From Sinohyriopsis cumingii (Eukaryota > Mollusca > Bivalvia > Unionida > Unionidae): a DNA stretch of 64,000 nt. Shown one piece after another: positions 28,717 to 39,126 of the stretch. A model generated the notes under the pieces. It was not told where the DNA came from. It was given only the letters and a program-made list of their open reading frames with translations, and did no database searches. The number at the start of each line of letters is the position of its first letter. Position 1 is the first letter of the stretch. The stretch is from contig CM068832.1 in NCBI GenBank assembly GCA_028554795.2, positions 82,948,049-83,012,048 on the forward strand, written 5' to 3'. The position numbers and the translations under genes are program-made.

Positions 28717-31700
28717 TTACAACCAATGTTTTATACCAACGTGTCCATACGGCAAAGTAAAGTGGTTGGGTAGTAGCACTCGCTTCTGGTACACGATTTG
28801 ATAGACTTTTTCCAAGGGTCGACTGAAGATGTGATGAGTGGGTAAACGTACAATCTTGTTCGGTTGGTAGGTGGTCACTTTAAAGTTTCCATCCTCTCCC
28901 GATTGCAAGGCTTCTTTCAATACCCCAAAGTTGACCACACGACTGGTACGATAATTCAGAGTCAGTCCTTTCACTTTGCACGTCGTGTGCACTTCTCCTT
29001 GTGGGTCCCGGTATTCGTAGCCGTAATTTTTGGGACCGCCACTGACGAAACTTAGAATCTTGTCGTCGGGATGCTCGTCTGTCCAGGCTCCTAAACGGTC
29101 TCCTTCGATGTCAGGGTGCTGTTGACTCGGGTGATGGATGTAAATGCAACTGTCCGTGTCAAAGTACAGGACGCGTTCCCTTAACAGTTCTAAAGCTTCG
29201 TACAATTTTAAGCGAGCATGAGCTGTCACGTAAGCCGCAATGATGACATTTCCAAAAGGGTCGTCTTGTACAAAGTCCAGATCTTCTTCGTAATTGACCA
29301 AGATCAAATCCTCGCGAACGACGTCCACGTGTTTCATGTATTTGGTTTTGTCGTGAATCATCTGGAAGTAGCGGGAAGGTTCTGTCAAATATTCCGTCTT
29401 GGGTAAACACGGTCGTTGTGCCAATTTACCCCACAAGCAATTTAACATCACTTTGGCAAACGATCGCCTGCCTTCGTTTTTCTCTATGTGGTCTAAAGTG
29501 ATGCCTTCTTGTTCATAGTATTTCTCTTTGAATTGTATTTGGTCTTCGGGAGTGTGACACCATAACGGATAGCCGCTGGCTTCTTGTTTCAGTTTCAAAA
29601 AGGCATCCACGTAGTCGGCGAAAATGCCTTTCTGACTGGGATCACCCTTGTGGTATTGTTGTGTCTTGGGAAAGTGGCAAATTTCGTACACTTCTAACAG
29701 TTGGTATCCCATGTCCAGAGCTTTGAACAATTCTACGCTGACCCAGGTTCCCGTCAAGGCACGTTCTTCCTGGGTGTGCTGACAAGGTTGGTCTTGGTTG
29801 CACGTTTCGGCACAAGTACGGCACAAGGGAAACATCAGTTTGCCTTGACAATGGTGAGGTAAGACGGGATGGTATAGGTTCGTGGGAGGCAAAACTTTGC
29901 ACTTGATCAAGCCTTCGTATTGTCGAATGTTTTTCAGGTCGATGTGTTCCGTCAACAATTGCGGGTGCCCTACAGGAAAGCGACAATATTTGCACACGTA
30001 GGGATACAGCGAACACACGTCCAAGTATTTGATTTCTTCTCCTTTCTCTTCGTCGGCTTGGTACAGCAAACAGGTGGCATTGGTCCTTCCTCCGTACAAA
30101 CTATCCCTCGGGTTCAGCGGGTCCATGAACTGGTAACTTTCCACGAGGCGTTTAATCTCGGGATCGGTTTTCATACGGTGATCGTACTCGTGTTCCCACA
30201 TTTCCACCACTTGGTATCCTTGCTGTTCTAACTTTAGGCGTCGCTGACAAGTGTCCTGGTACAAGTCTTCCATGGTTCGTTGCAAAAACTGATTTTTAGT
30301 GCTACGATCAGGGTAACAGACCGGACATCCGTGAAATAAGAAACCGTTAAACTCGTACACGATCTTTGGGTTTTCTAAGTCCCAGCCATCTACCGAATAC
30401 GTTCCGATGGTCTTTTCGCCTCCTCCGTTGCGGGCATGCTGAATCCATTTGTCTTCCTTGCCGCACAAGTAATGTAACCAGCGTAGGGCTTTGACCGAGT
30501 ATTGACGTTTGACAAAGTTGGCCGTTTGAGGGCTGATGACAGCCACGGTGTTTTCAGGCATGAATCGTTGTCGATACACTAAGGAACACGCTTTGGCAAT
30601 GGTGCAAGCTTCTTTCAAAGGATCGACCCCTCCGTGTTCCATGAACAGTTCTCGAAATTTTCCACAGCAACGCCGTAAAATGTCCACGTCGGAACGACAA
30701 TACTTTAGCATTTCTTCCTGAAAGTCGAAGGGGTCCGAGGCGTGAGCCTGGTACCAAGCGTAGAAAGCTTCTCGTTGTTCGGTACGCATGTTGTCGGGGT
30801 CGTAATAGTGAGCCACAGGTAAATGGGGTAGAACGGCGTGTTGATTGGCTTCCTTATTGAAAAAATGTGGAAAGTACCCTTTAGCCATTTCTGTCATTCC
30901 AAACGTTTTAGGCATTCGGCTCAAAGGCATGGCCAAATAGCTCATATAATCTTTAAACTGTACTTGTCCCACTTGCATGAAAATGATTTTGGCTCCGTTC
31001 AAAGTCACTTAAGGACACTCTGTGCCTTGTTCCGTATAGTACCTCAAAAGAAACTGTCCATCGTATCCGGAGAAATTGTGAGCCATCACCGTGGCATGAC
31101 GATGACAATCTCCGTAACGGTCGATGTCCTCTTGGCTCCACGTCTTGTCGACGGGGTCTAAGACCCATTGTGCAAAATCGGCTAACGTGTTCAATCCCCG
31201 AAAGATTTTTTCACGCCCTCCAGGAATCTTGCTGCAGTGAGGGCAATGACTGAAGATAGGTTCCTGAATGCACTTCTCGCACGCTCGATGAGCCACGCAG
31301 AAATTAGGAATGTGAATACCGGTCTCTTGCATGCATTCGAAATCGAAAAAGATGAAATTGCCTTTCTTCTTGTGACTGTCCTCTTTCTCTGGTGGGGGTT
31401 GGTATTTTTGCACGTAGCATTGGTGTTCCAAGTCCACGATGTGGCGACAAATGTGACATTTTTTCTTTCCTCGACATACGTGTGCCTTGGCAGTATTGGT
31501 ACATAGGCCTTGTCCACAGGTAGGGCACAGTCTCAGCAGTTGACAAGCACATTTCTTCTGTGAACCTTGTGTTTTCAAATGTTGTTGGTAACAGGCAGGG
31601 CTGACAAACGTGCGCAGACAAGTTGAACAAGGCACTGGTTCCTCGCTCAGACAGGGTGGAGAGGCCAAACATCCTGAGCATTTCCATCCACAATGCTTGT

Positions 31701-32754
31701 GTTGCTCTCGGTTATTATAACCATAATCACATTTCTCACAGTAATAACTGTATCCCAGGAATGCAGTGATACTGGTAATAGTATCGAAATGGTCATCGTG
31801 ATGATAAACATGAATGTATTTTCCGTCCTTAAAATCTTGGCCTCGAAACAACAGAGGCCCGTGCATTTCTTGAGGGTGCACTTTCAAGGTGTAGCGTGGA
31901 GCTAGGGCATCTTGCAATTTTTGCATCTCAGGAATGCCACAGGGTGTGTCTTTGGACAGTCCGGCTTGTTGTAACAGGAGTTCTGCTTCGTTTCGTTGTT
32001 TGGCTCGGTCCGATTGTCGAATAGTTTTCCAGGCTCTTTTCCATTCTGCCGTGTCGTTCTTGTTGGCATAGGTTCGTCCAACCACGATGGCTCGGGCTAA
32101 ACACATCAGGTCATGAGGGTTGTTAATTCGGACGAGACTTGTTTTGGTGTTGCGAAGGTCGTCCACCAATAAGACCTTTTTGCGTCCAGTCCCTTGAGGA
32201 GGAGAGACGTGGGTCATGTCCAGTGTGGCTTTACCATCGGTGATGTCAAACTGATCATTAGATTGTTGCACGTGTTGAATCTTGTCCATGACTTTGGAAG
32301 CGGTCAATTCTGCAGGGGTGCTAAACTCGATCCAAACAGGGGATTTCAAACCGTCGTGTTGTATGGAAAGTCTCAAGCGATCGTCTTCTTTGGGTTGACA
32401 TTGTCGCTTGAGTGCGGTGACCAAAGAATCCCACACCCCAGTGATGAACACTTCTGCTTTCTCTAACGGTACTTCAGCCTTGAAATCTTTAAACTTCACT
32501 GTGTATTTGTAAGCCGTGGTTCTAAATTTTCTAGAGGATCGCTTTTCCGTCTCTCGAATGGAATAGTATTTTTCAGGGTTGACTAAGGGTGGTGAACTTG
32601 GTTTAGAGGGTTCGGATTCTGGTTCACTCATGTCCTCTTCAAAATCACTGGCATGAATTTGTGCCAAGATTTCAGCCCTGGTACGAGGCGATAGATCACG
32701 TTTCTGCCTCTTACTTTCTTCTTCTTTCTTCTCAAATGAATAGGATCGTTTCAT
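28717..32754 (-). pseudogene. Polinton protein-primed family-B DNA polymerase, one in-frame stop
   Basis: One frame runs 1,345 codons from the ATG at 32,754, interrupted by a single TAA at 31,011-31,009. The N-terminal part holds a Cys/His cluster (about 31,330-31,700), ExoI FFDFECMQ (about 31,340) and ExoII HNFSGYDGQFLL (about 31,060). After the stop come an ExoIII-type YCRSDVDIL (about 30,700), motif A DVCSLYP (about 30,020), the LNCLWGKLA motif B region (about 29,430) and motif C YFDTDSC (about 29,150). All polymerase and exonuclease aspartates are visible. The TAA falls between ExoII and ExoIII, leaving neither half complete. It replicates the linear element from a protein primer in intact relatives. 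Confidence 0.93.
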
Positions 32755-32800
32755 CTTGAGTGAAAAACGTCAAATGACTCAAGTTCAATCACCATAGACT

Positions 32801-32835
32801 AATTTATAGTCATGGCAGACCAGCGTATATAAAAG
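32801..32835. promoter_or_regulatory. Divergent promoter between PolB and the zinc-knuckle gene
   Basis: A minus-strand TATAAATT (32,808-32,801) lies 47 bp upstream of the PolB ATG. A plus-strand TATATAAAAG (32,826-32,835) lies 54 bp upstream of the zinc-knuckle ATG. Only 17 bp separate the two boxes. Confidence 0.7.
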
Positions 32836-32888
32836 GGTGTGTGTCTTGTCCTTTCACTATTCATTTCACTCTCAAGCTGAGCACAACG

Positions 32889-33339
32889 ATGGAAGAAACT
32901 AGCCAAATCGAACGCTTCGTCAGAGCTTTGCGAGGAGTCATTAGAAAATTCTCTTCAGACCAGCCGACGGACTACTCTCCTTCCTTTCGAGATAAAAGTC
33001 AAGATACAAGCTATATCTGTCAGAAGAAAGGGCATTGGTCTTCAGAGTGTCCAGACCGTCAAAAAAGAAAAAAAAACAGGGGCTAAAAAAGACAAAAGTC
33101 AAGATACCTGTTATTATTGTCAAGAAAAAGGACATTGGTCTCCAGATTGCCCAAAAAAGAAACAAGAGGAGTCAGAAGAAAAGAGGAATTCTTCAGAGGA
33201 AGAGAGGGATTCTTCAGAGGAAGAAAGCAGACAGGTGAAGAAAAAGAAACAGGAGAAGAAAAGAAGAAGGGAAGAAAGTGAGGAGGAAGAAGAGGACAAG
33301 CCTGTGAGGGTGAAGAAATTCAAAAAACAGAGAGACTAA
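32889..33339 (+). pseudogene. Two-zinc-knuckle basic protein, frame break in an A-run
   Basis: The ATG at 32,889 opens a frame with a first CCHC-like knuckle, CQKKGHWSSEC, whose outer Cys is missing (Ser in its place). That frame ends at 33,086. After a run of nine A (about 33,068-33,076) the next frame carries a complete knuckle, CYYCQEKGHWSPDC (about 33,108-33,149), then an acidic/basic Ser-Glu-Lys-rich tail to the stop at 33,337-33,339. The two knuckles and their flanks are a tandem duplication. CCHC knuckles bind single-stranded nucleic acid. A one-base length difference in the A-run explains the break, so assembly error or slippage is as likely as decay. Confidence 0.6.
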
Positions 33340-33422
33340 ACAAGGAGACAGAAGAAGTCAATGAACCTTTTTTAAAGTGTTCTGTTGTGAATTGTGAATT
33401 GGATTGTAACAATGGATAAAAG

Positions 33423-33428
33423 AATAAA
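33423..33428 (+). promoter_or_regulatory. AATAAA poly(A) signal of the zinc-knuckle gene
   Basis: It is 84 bases past the stop at 33,339, in AT-rich sequence. This plus-strand transcript has no histone-type stem-loop. Confidence 0.55.
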
Positions 33429-33577
33429 TTAATTATATAAGGTAAGTGTCTTTGAGTTTTGATTTTAAGATAAGAACGTACACTCACGCACTCATATAAA
33501 CGTACTATAGGGGTAAAATGGTTTTTTTTTTGAGTTATTGGCAATTGAAATTGTATTTCTTTTCAAGAGACGTGGGT

Positions 33578-33593
33578 GGCCCTGAAAAGGGCC
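33578..33593 (-). terminator. Histone-type 3' stem-loop of the right-end minus-strand gene
   Basis: On the minus strand it reads GGCCCT-TTTC-AGGGCC followed by ACCCA. GAAAAGAAA starts 13 nt after the stem. It lies 21 nt past the stop at 33,615. It is outside the TIR, so it is not merely a TIR feature. Confidence 0.85.
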
Positions 33594-33614
33594 TTTTTTG
33601 GTGTAGGGATGAGT

Positions 33615-34186
33615 TTAAGCAACCAACTTTAACTGCCTTAAGCCTTTGCCACGGCCAAGGCCTACTTCTGGACTGCGTACTGTTGATGATGATGATTGGG
33701 TTGAAATCACTAAGGGTGGCACGGTAGTCTTAGTCACAGGGTTGACGTGTTTAGCTCGGGAAGGTCGTATTCTCTTCGGTCGTAATAAAGAAGTCTGATA
33801 CATTTGTTTCAGACTTCTTAACTCCGCTAAAATGTCCAACAGTACCGTGACCGTTTGATTTTCACCTCTTGTTTATTTGCCGCTACTTCTTCTTGTTGCT
33901 GTTGTTTTTTTCTTACCTCTTCTTCTTGCTGCTGTTGCTGTAGGAGAAAAGCTTGTTCCGCTTCCTTTTGTCGTTGTATAAATTTCTCCAATTCTTCTTT
34001 CTGTCTCTGTCTAAAATTCTCCACTTGCGGTAATGAAGAAGGTAACGAAGGTTCCGGAACAAATTCTTGCGAGGTAAGAAAATCCACAAAATCTCAATTT
34101 ACCTCTTCTGAAAGTAAGTCCGGGTTCCCTTGGGCGGTCTCCACTGCTGGTGCACCCCAATGGATCGTTTTCTGAGTTTCCGTCAT
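33615..34186 (-). pseudogene. Right-end coiled-coil Gln/Glu-rich protein, broken
   Basis: The ATG at 34,186 starts MTETQKTIHWGAPAVE, but an in-frame TGA stands at 34,096-34,094. The same frame continues with a Gln/Glu coiled coil (RQRQKEELEKFIQRQKEAEQ, then two runs of Gln) to 33,827. The C-terminal homology moves frame near 33,840 and reads DILAELRSLKQMYQ and a basic tail to 33,615. A CTATATAG box at 34,240-34,233 serves as TATA. The 3' end carries a histone-type stem-loop, as in the left-end cassettes, and the Gln-rich coiled-coil character resembles cassette 3. Function unknown. Confidence 0.6.
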
Positions 34187-34405
34187 GTTGAATCACTGTC
34201 GCATAGATTGACTGCACACAGGCGCTAGCGAATCTATATAGACCACGTGACGTCACCGACTGCTCTCTTCGGATTGGATGCGGGCTGACTGAATTTTGTA
34301 ACGCGTGTTCGGATTGGTGAATGAACTCAATCCGTTTCAATCCTTCCTCTACCTATAAATAAGCGCAGTTCACTGCATTGATTCACCTGTTCTCGTCGCT
34401 TCAAG
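34187..34405. promoter_or_regulatory. Bidirectional promoter at the right end of the Polinton
   Basis: A minus-directed CTATATAG (34,233-34,240) and a plus-directed TATAAATA (34,354-34,361) bracket the interval. Between them are an overlapping E-box and CRE (CACGTG at 34,244-34,249, TGACGTCA at 34,248-34,255) and two inverted CCAAT boxes (GGATTGG near 34,272 and 34,311). TATA plus CCAAT resembles histone promoters. Confidence 0.6.
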
Positions 34406-34636
34406 ATGTGGACCACAGTCGAATCATCCACCCTTGTGTCTTCCATGATGTTTAGGACGGACATGCTCATGTATGTCCGGTCCAAGTGGACCGTCGTCGA
34501 CAAGTCAGACACCAGTCTGTGGATACGAAGAGTGTATGTAGAAAGACAAGGTTGCCTCAAGAGGACACTGATTTATGGCCCTCGAGTAAGACGCAGCTTG
34601 AGGACAAGAAGATGCCGCAGATGCCCTTTATGTTAA
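34406..34636 (+). CDS. Small basic protein of unknown function, right-end outward gene
   Basis: The 76-aa ORF has a TATAAATA box 45 bp upstream of its ATG. It begins with a Ser/Thr-rich stretch and ends in a basic Cys-containing tail (RVRRSLRTRRCRRCPLC). No family is recognised. It is one of only two plus-strand genes in the element and reads outward to the right end. A histone-type stem-loop within the right TIR begins 24 nt past the stop, the spacing normal for histone mRNAs. That 3' signal and the clean promoter are the main support for a real gene. Confidence 0.55.
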   Translation: MWTTVESSTLVSSMMFRTDMLMYVRSKWTVVDKSDTSLWIRRVYVERQGCLKRTLIYGPRVRRSLRTRRCRRCPLC

Positions 34637-34655
34637 TGGATACATTAACATAAAC

Positions 34656-34923
34656 CCAAAGGCCCTTTTCAGGGCCACCCATATTTCTCGAAAAGAGAAT
34701 GACTTTCCATTGCCTACCCCCTTTTTTAAATTTAAAAAAAAATCCCATGTTCAATTGCCCTTGAGGCTAGAGTTGCCCACGATTTTTTCCCATGTTAAAT
34801 TCCCCTTGAGGCTAGGTTTGCCCACGATTTTTTCCCATGTTAAATTTCCATTGAGGCTAGGTTTGCCCAGGGGTCTCTGTAATGCGAATTTCCATTGAGG
34901 CTAGGTTGCCCCTATTCACTACT
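34656..34923 (-). repeat. Right terminal inverted repeat of the Polinton
   Basis: It is the inverse of 14,575-14,843 with about four differences. It contains the same ~45-bp internal repeats. The TIR sequence starts exactly at the stem-loop 5' flank (CCAAA). Confidence 0.95.
34661..34676 (+). terminator. Histone-type 3' stem-loop inside the right TIR
   Basis: It reads GGCCCTTTTCAGGGCC, preceded by CCAAA and followed by ACCCA. GAAAAGAGAA starts 13 nt after the stem. It is on the plus strand, 24 nt past the 34,406-34,636 stop. Confidence 0.85.
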
Positions 34924-35187
34924 TACGCTGTATTGTAAGATTGTAACACAAGTTACAACATACCATGAAATACTTACTTGGGTACGCTGTATTGTAAGAT
35001 TGTAACACAAGTTACAACATACCATGAAATACTTACTTGGGTACGCTGTATTGTAAGATTGTAACACAAGTTACAACATACCATGGAATACTTACTTGGG
35101 TACGCTGTATTGTAAGAGTGTAACACAAGTTACAACATACCGTGGAATACTTACTTGGATACGCTGTATTGTAAGATTGTAACACTC
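34924..35187. repeat. 59-bp satellite, right part of the interrupted array
   Basis: It begins with the duplicated target TACGCT and continues GTATTGTAAGATTGTAACAC for about four and a half units, in phase with the left array. Confidence 0.85.
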
Positions 35188-35589
35188 ATAAAGAAGAATG
35201 TCCTAAAGCAAAGTTAGTATAAAATGTTCCTTAAGTTTGCTAATTTTTCACACCTTTTTAGAATTTCAGTCATCGGTCTGGACTTGAGGTGGAAATGGTA
35301 TTATGCTTTTCATTCTAAAAAAATAACACTGAAATATAAATAGTTTACTTCAGCGCATAAACAATTCAGGAAGTTTTAAGATTCTCAGACACTTTAGATT
35401 TGGAACGCCTTCTTATAAGGTTATTCGTTTTATACTAATAATCTGACTCGTAAAAACGTTTTCATTAACATTTCAAGAAATCCCCTGTTCTGTTCATTTT
35501 CAAACAGTTTTCAAAATGACTGAACTAGTTGCTTAGTTTTGGTGGTCTTCTTTATTCAACGTAAGTCTCTAGAGTCAATCTGTTAAGTA

Positions 35590-35596
<7 letters not shown>
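35188..35596. other. Unique AT-rich sequence, nothing recognised
   Basis: No ORF, RNA or repeat signal that I can support. Confidence 0.4.
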
Positions 35597-35638
<42 letters not shown>

Positions 35639-35650
35639 GAGAGAGAGAGA
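35597..35650. repeat. (GA)n microsatellite
   Basis: About 54 bases of GA with one AAATA interruption. Confidence 0.9.
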
Positions 35651-35977
35651 TATGTAATGTCATGCCGATAATGTATTAGGCAAGATTATCCAGTAATCAA
35701 GATAGATAAGTGTATTACTTGTTGACAGGTTGACGTGGAATCATTATTTGTGTTATGATGACATTTGACCTTAATGATTACCGTGTTCACAGCGTTTAGC
35801 GCGTAGCAAAATATTCTTAAATTCGTGTTATATTTGGCATATGAAGGTTGTACATATACTATATCTGTACAAATATAAATTGCTTCCCAACTAGACGTAA
35901 ATAAATGTAATCAAAATGGAGAGATATATACCTTTCCAGTAGACAGTTCTTCCATATATATAACCTACCCCTTGTAC

Positions 35978-36330
<353 letters not shown>

Positions 36331-37139
36331 TGTATGTCACACAAAGTTTCACCTCCCCCAAAGAAAACAATAGTTATATACGATAGTGACACAAATCTCT
36401 AATTAACCATGAATAATCTAAAGAAAGATGTTACTCTTCGTTACAGCTTGTACTAAGTATAACTACAATAGAGCTGAGTAGCCAATATCGTTTTATTATT
36501 TACAATATAACTTTTCAAAATTGGAACTGATGAAAATAAAACAGTTTCTTGTAATAAATATTAATTATTTATTGTCAATTTCATATAACATCCATATCTT
36601 AAATGTGATAATACCTCATTATTATGCGACGTTTTATGTCGTTTCTTTTTCTTTGCTCACGCGTATAAACTGTGTACTTCGGACGCAACGGTCACAGCAC
36701 AGCCCTCATTAGCATATTTATATTCATGCGCTGCATGTAAACATTGGACGTGAACACTAGTGAAGAATTCTTTTTACACGAGGCTTGCCCGAGTGGGGAG
36801 ACATATAATACAAACCCTCGACTGGGATTTCCTTGTCTCGGTCCAAACCCCAACATAGATTCTATATGTCGCATACAAACTAGGCTTGAGAATTAAGATT
36901 TACAATATGTCGATAAAACACGAGTTTATTGTGCAAAATGTTACATAGAAGGTGGTTGACAAAAAAAAAAACTATGATGTTTGCAGATTGATTAGGTGAC
37001 GTGTTTGCTGACATAATCGTTTTGAGAACATACTGACCTTGGTGTCAAGAGAGTTGGTTCCACTAACATATAATATAATCTTATTACTCTGATGTAAATC
37101 ATTGTGTTGGATTTTTAAATTCGTTCAATATCTAAACCA

Positions 37140-38290
37140 TCCTGTCTTTCCCAAATCCCAGAAATTGTTTTGTCCCTAGAAGGCTATACCTTTCACAGAT
37201 CCTAGAAACTGGGCTATCCTTATAAAAGCTATATAGACCAGCTGCCTTTCCCAGATCTTAGAAACTGGTCTGTCCTTAGAAAGCTATATTTATCTGCTGC
37301 CTTTCTCAGATCCAAGAATATGGGCTGTCCTTAGCCTTATAGACATTCTGTCTTTCTCAGATCCCAGCAACTGTTTTGCCCTAAGAAAGCTATATAGACT
37401 TGCTCTCTTTTTCAGATCCTAGAAACTAGGTTGTCCTTAGAAAGCTGTTTTGACCTGATGTCTTTCTAAGATCCCATAAACTGTTTTATCCATAGAAAGC
37501 TGTAAAGACTTACTGCCTTTCTCAGTTCCCATAAACTGTTTTGTCCTTAGAGAGCTATATAGACCTTGCCTTTTTCAGATCCTAGAAACTGGGCTGTCCT
37601 TAGAAAGTTATATGGACCTGCTGCCTTTCTCAGATCCTAGAAACTGTTTTGTCCCTAGGAAGCTATTTACATATACTGCCTTCCTCAGATCATGGAAACT
37701 GCGCTGTCCTTAGAAAGCTATAGAGACCAACTGCCTTTCTCAGATCCTAGAAACTGGGCTGTACTTAGAAAGTTATATAGACCTGCTGCCTTTTTCAGAT
37801 CCCAAAAGCTGTTTTGTCTCCAGAAAGCTATATAGATCTTCTGCCTTTCCCATATCCCAGAAACTGCGTTGTCCCTCGAAAGCTATATAGACCTGCTGAC
37901 TTTCTCAGATCCCAGAAACTGGACTGTCTTTAGAAAGCTATATAAACCTACTGCCTTTCTCAGATCCTAAAAATTGGACTGTCCTGAGAAAGCTATATAG
38001 ACCTGCTGCCTTTCTCGGATCCTAGAAACTGGGCTGTCCTTAGAAATTCATATAGACTTGCTGCCTTTCCCAGATCACATAAACTGTTTTGTCCCTAGAA
38101 AGCTGTACAGACCTGCTGTCTTTCTCAGATCGCATAAACTGTATTGTCCATTGAAAGCTATATAGACCTCCTACCTTTTCAAGATTTTAAAATCTGATCT
38201 GGCCCTAGAAAGCTATGTAGACCTCATACCTTTTTCAGATTTTAGAATCTGGTCTGTCCTATGAAATCGATATAGACTTTTTAGATTATA
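37140..38290. repeat. 55-bp tandem repeat, about twenty diverged copies
   Basis: The unit contains CAGATCCTAGAAACTG(G/T), then CTGTCCTTAGAAAGCTATAT and AGACCTGCTGCCTTTCT. Copies drift by 10-20%. A single related fragment occurs at about 40,050-40,110. From 38,290 to 39,120 I see only unique AT-rich sequence. Confidence 0.85.
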
Positions 38291-39126
38291 CGTTCCACTT
38301 AAACTTGATTACGAATCAATTTGAAACCATGGAATGACCAAACCCCATTAATACATTATGGTATAATAAAAGACAGTAATGTTATGCTTTGTCCGAAAAC
38401 AATGGCAAAACTTGTAAAGTGATAGCAACTTAGGAAGAAAGAATAAATTCGCACGTAGGCGTCAAAATATTTGCCTGCGCATAACACCAGCATGAGGTCT
38501 GCTTTAGCATTATGCATCACTGATAACGTAACCTCTTCCGGTAGATTGTAAAATCAATTTTGATGACATGCCGAAATGGTGGTGCAAGTGTGGATTTGGG
38601 GTGTGCTTATGTACTTAATTGGATATTCATGGACGTATGGTAGGTAACGACTTTGCTAAGGTAAATCAACCCAAGAACGGAATGTTTCGTATTAGCGTTT
38701 TGTGCACAGAAACTGTCTTAATGTTCGAGATCATTAAAAAAAATTCGACTGTCTAAAATATCTTCATTTAACGAGTTGTTCACTGATATAGGAATATTCA
38801 ATTACCTCATTGTCCCTAGTTCAAATCTGAAATAAATGACTTTAATTTAAATTTTTGTAAAGTCTTCTTACTGCAGGAGGAATAGTTAGTCAAAATTTGA
38901 TACAGTTCATAGTATTTGAAGGCTTGTTAGATCATGTAATCTTTGACATATTTATAAAGATAATAGCAGAGAGACCAATATGAAAGTAATCATATCATGT
39001 GCGATATATGAAATTAAATAATGATTATGTTGTAAATGTGTTTGTCATTTTCTTTAAACTGTCGATAATATTTTCTCTAAATAACTTGAACATCTTCATG
39101 CGGATTTTCAGAATTGTCATCTTCAT

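Larger units (their letters stand above)
14575..34923. mobile_element. Polinton/Maverick (adintovirus-like) element, 20.3 kb, complete ends
   Basis: The element has matched ends: 269-bp TIRs starting AGTAGTGAATAGGGGCA and a perfect 6-bp duplication outside. Inside are PolB, retroviral-type integrase with chromodomain, packaging ATPase, cysteine protease, major and minor capsid proteins and a pX-like peptide, which is the full Polinton core set. It also carries two BIR proteins, a zinc-knuckle protein and small terminal genes. Most genes are on the minus strand; only the zinc-knuckle gene and one right-end gene are on the plus strand. TIRs differ at about four positions, so insertion is recent. 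Nonsense codons or frameshifts affect PolB and about half of the accessory genes, so this copy as read is not autonomous. Confidence 0.95.

Noticed and set aside
34054-34100. Short intron removing the TGA in the right-end Polinton gene
   Set aside because: GT and AG exist, but the interval would be about 40 bp, too short for metazoan splicing, and no other gene of the element shows introns.
36778-36860. Possible tRNA (GAGTGG near an A box, GGTCCAAACCCC as a B box)
   Set aside because: No acceptor-stem pairing and no proper anticodon arm could be found. At most a worn SINE head.
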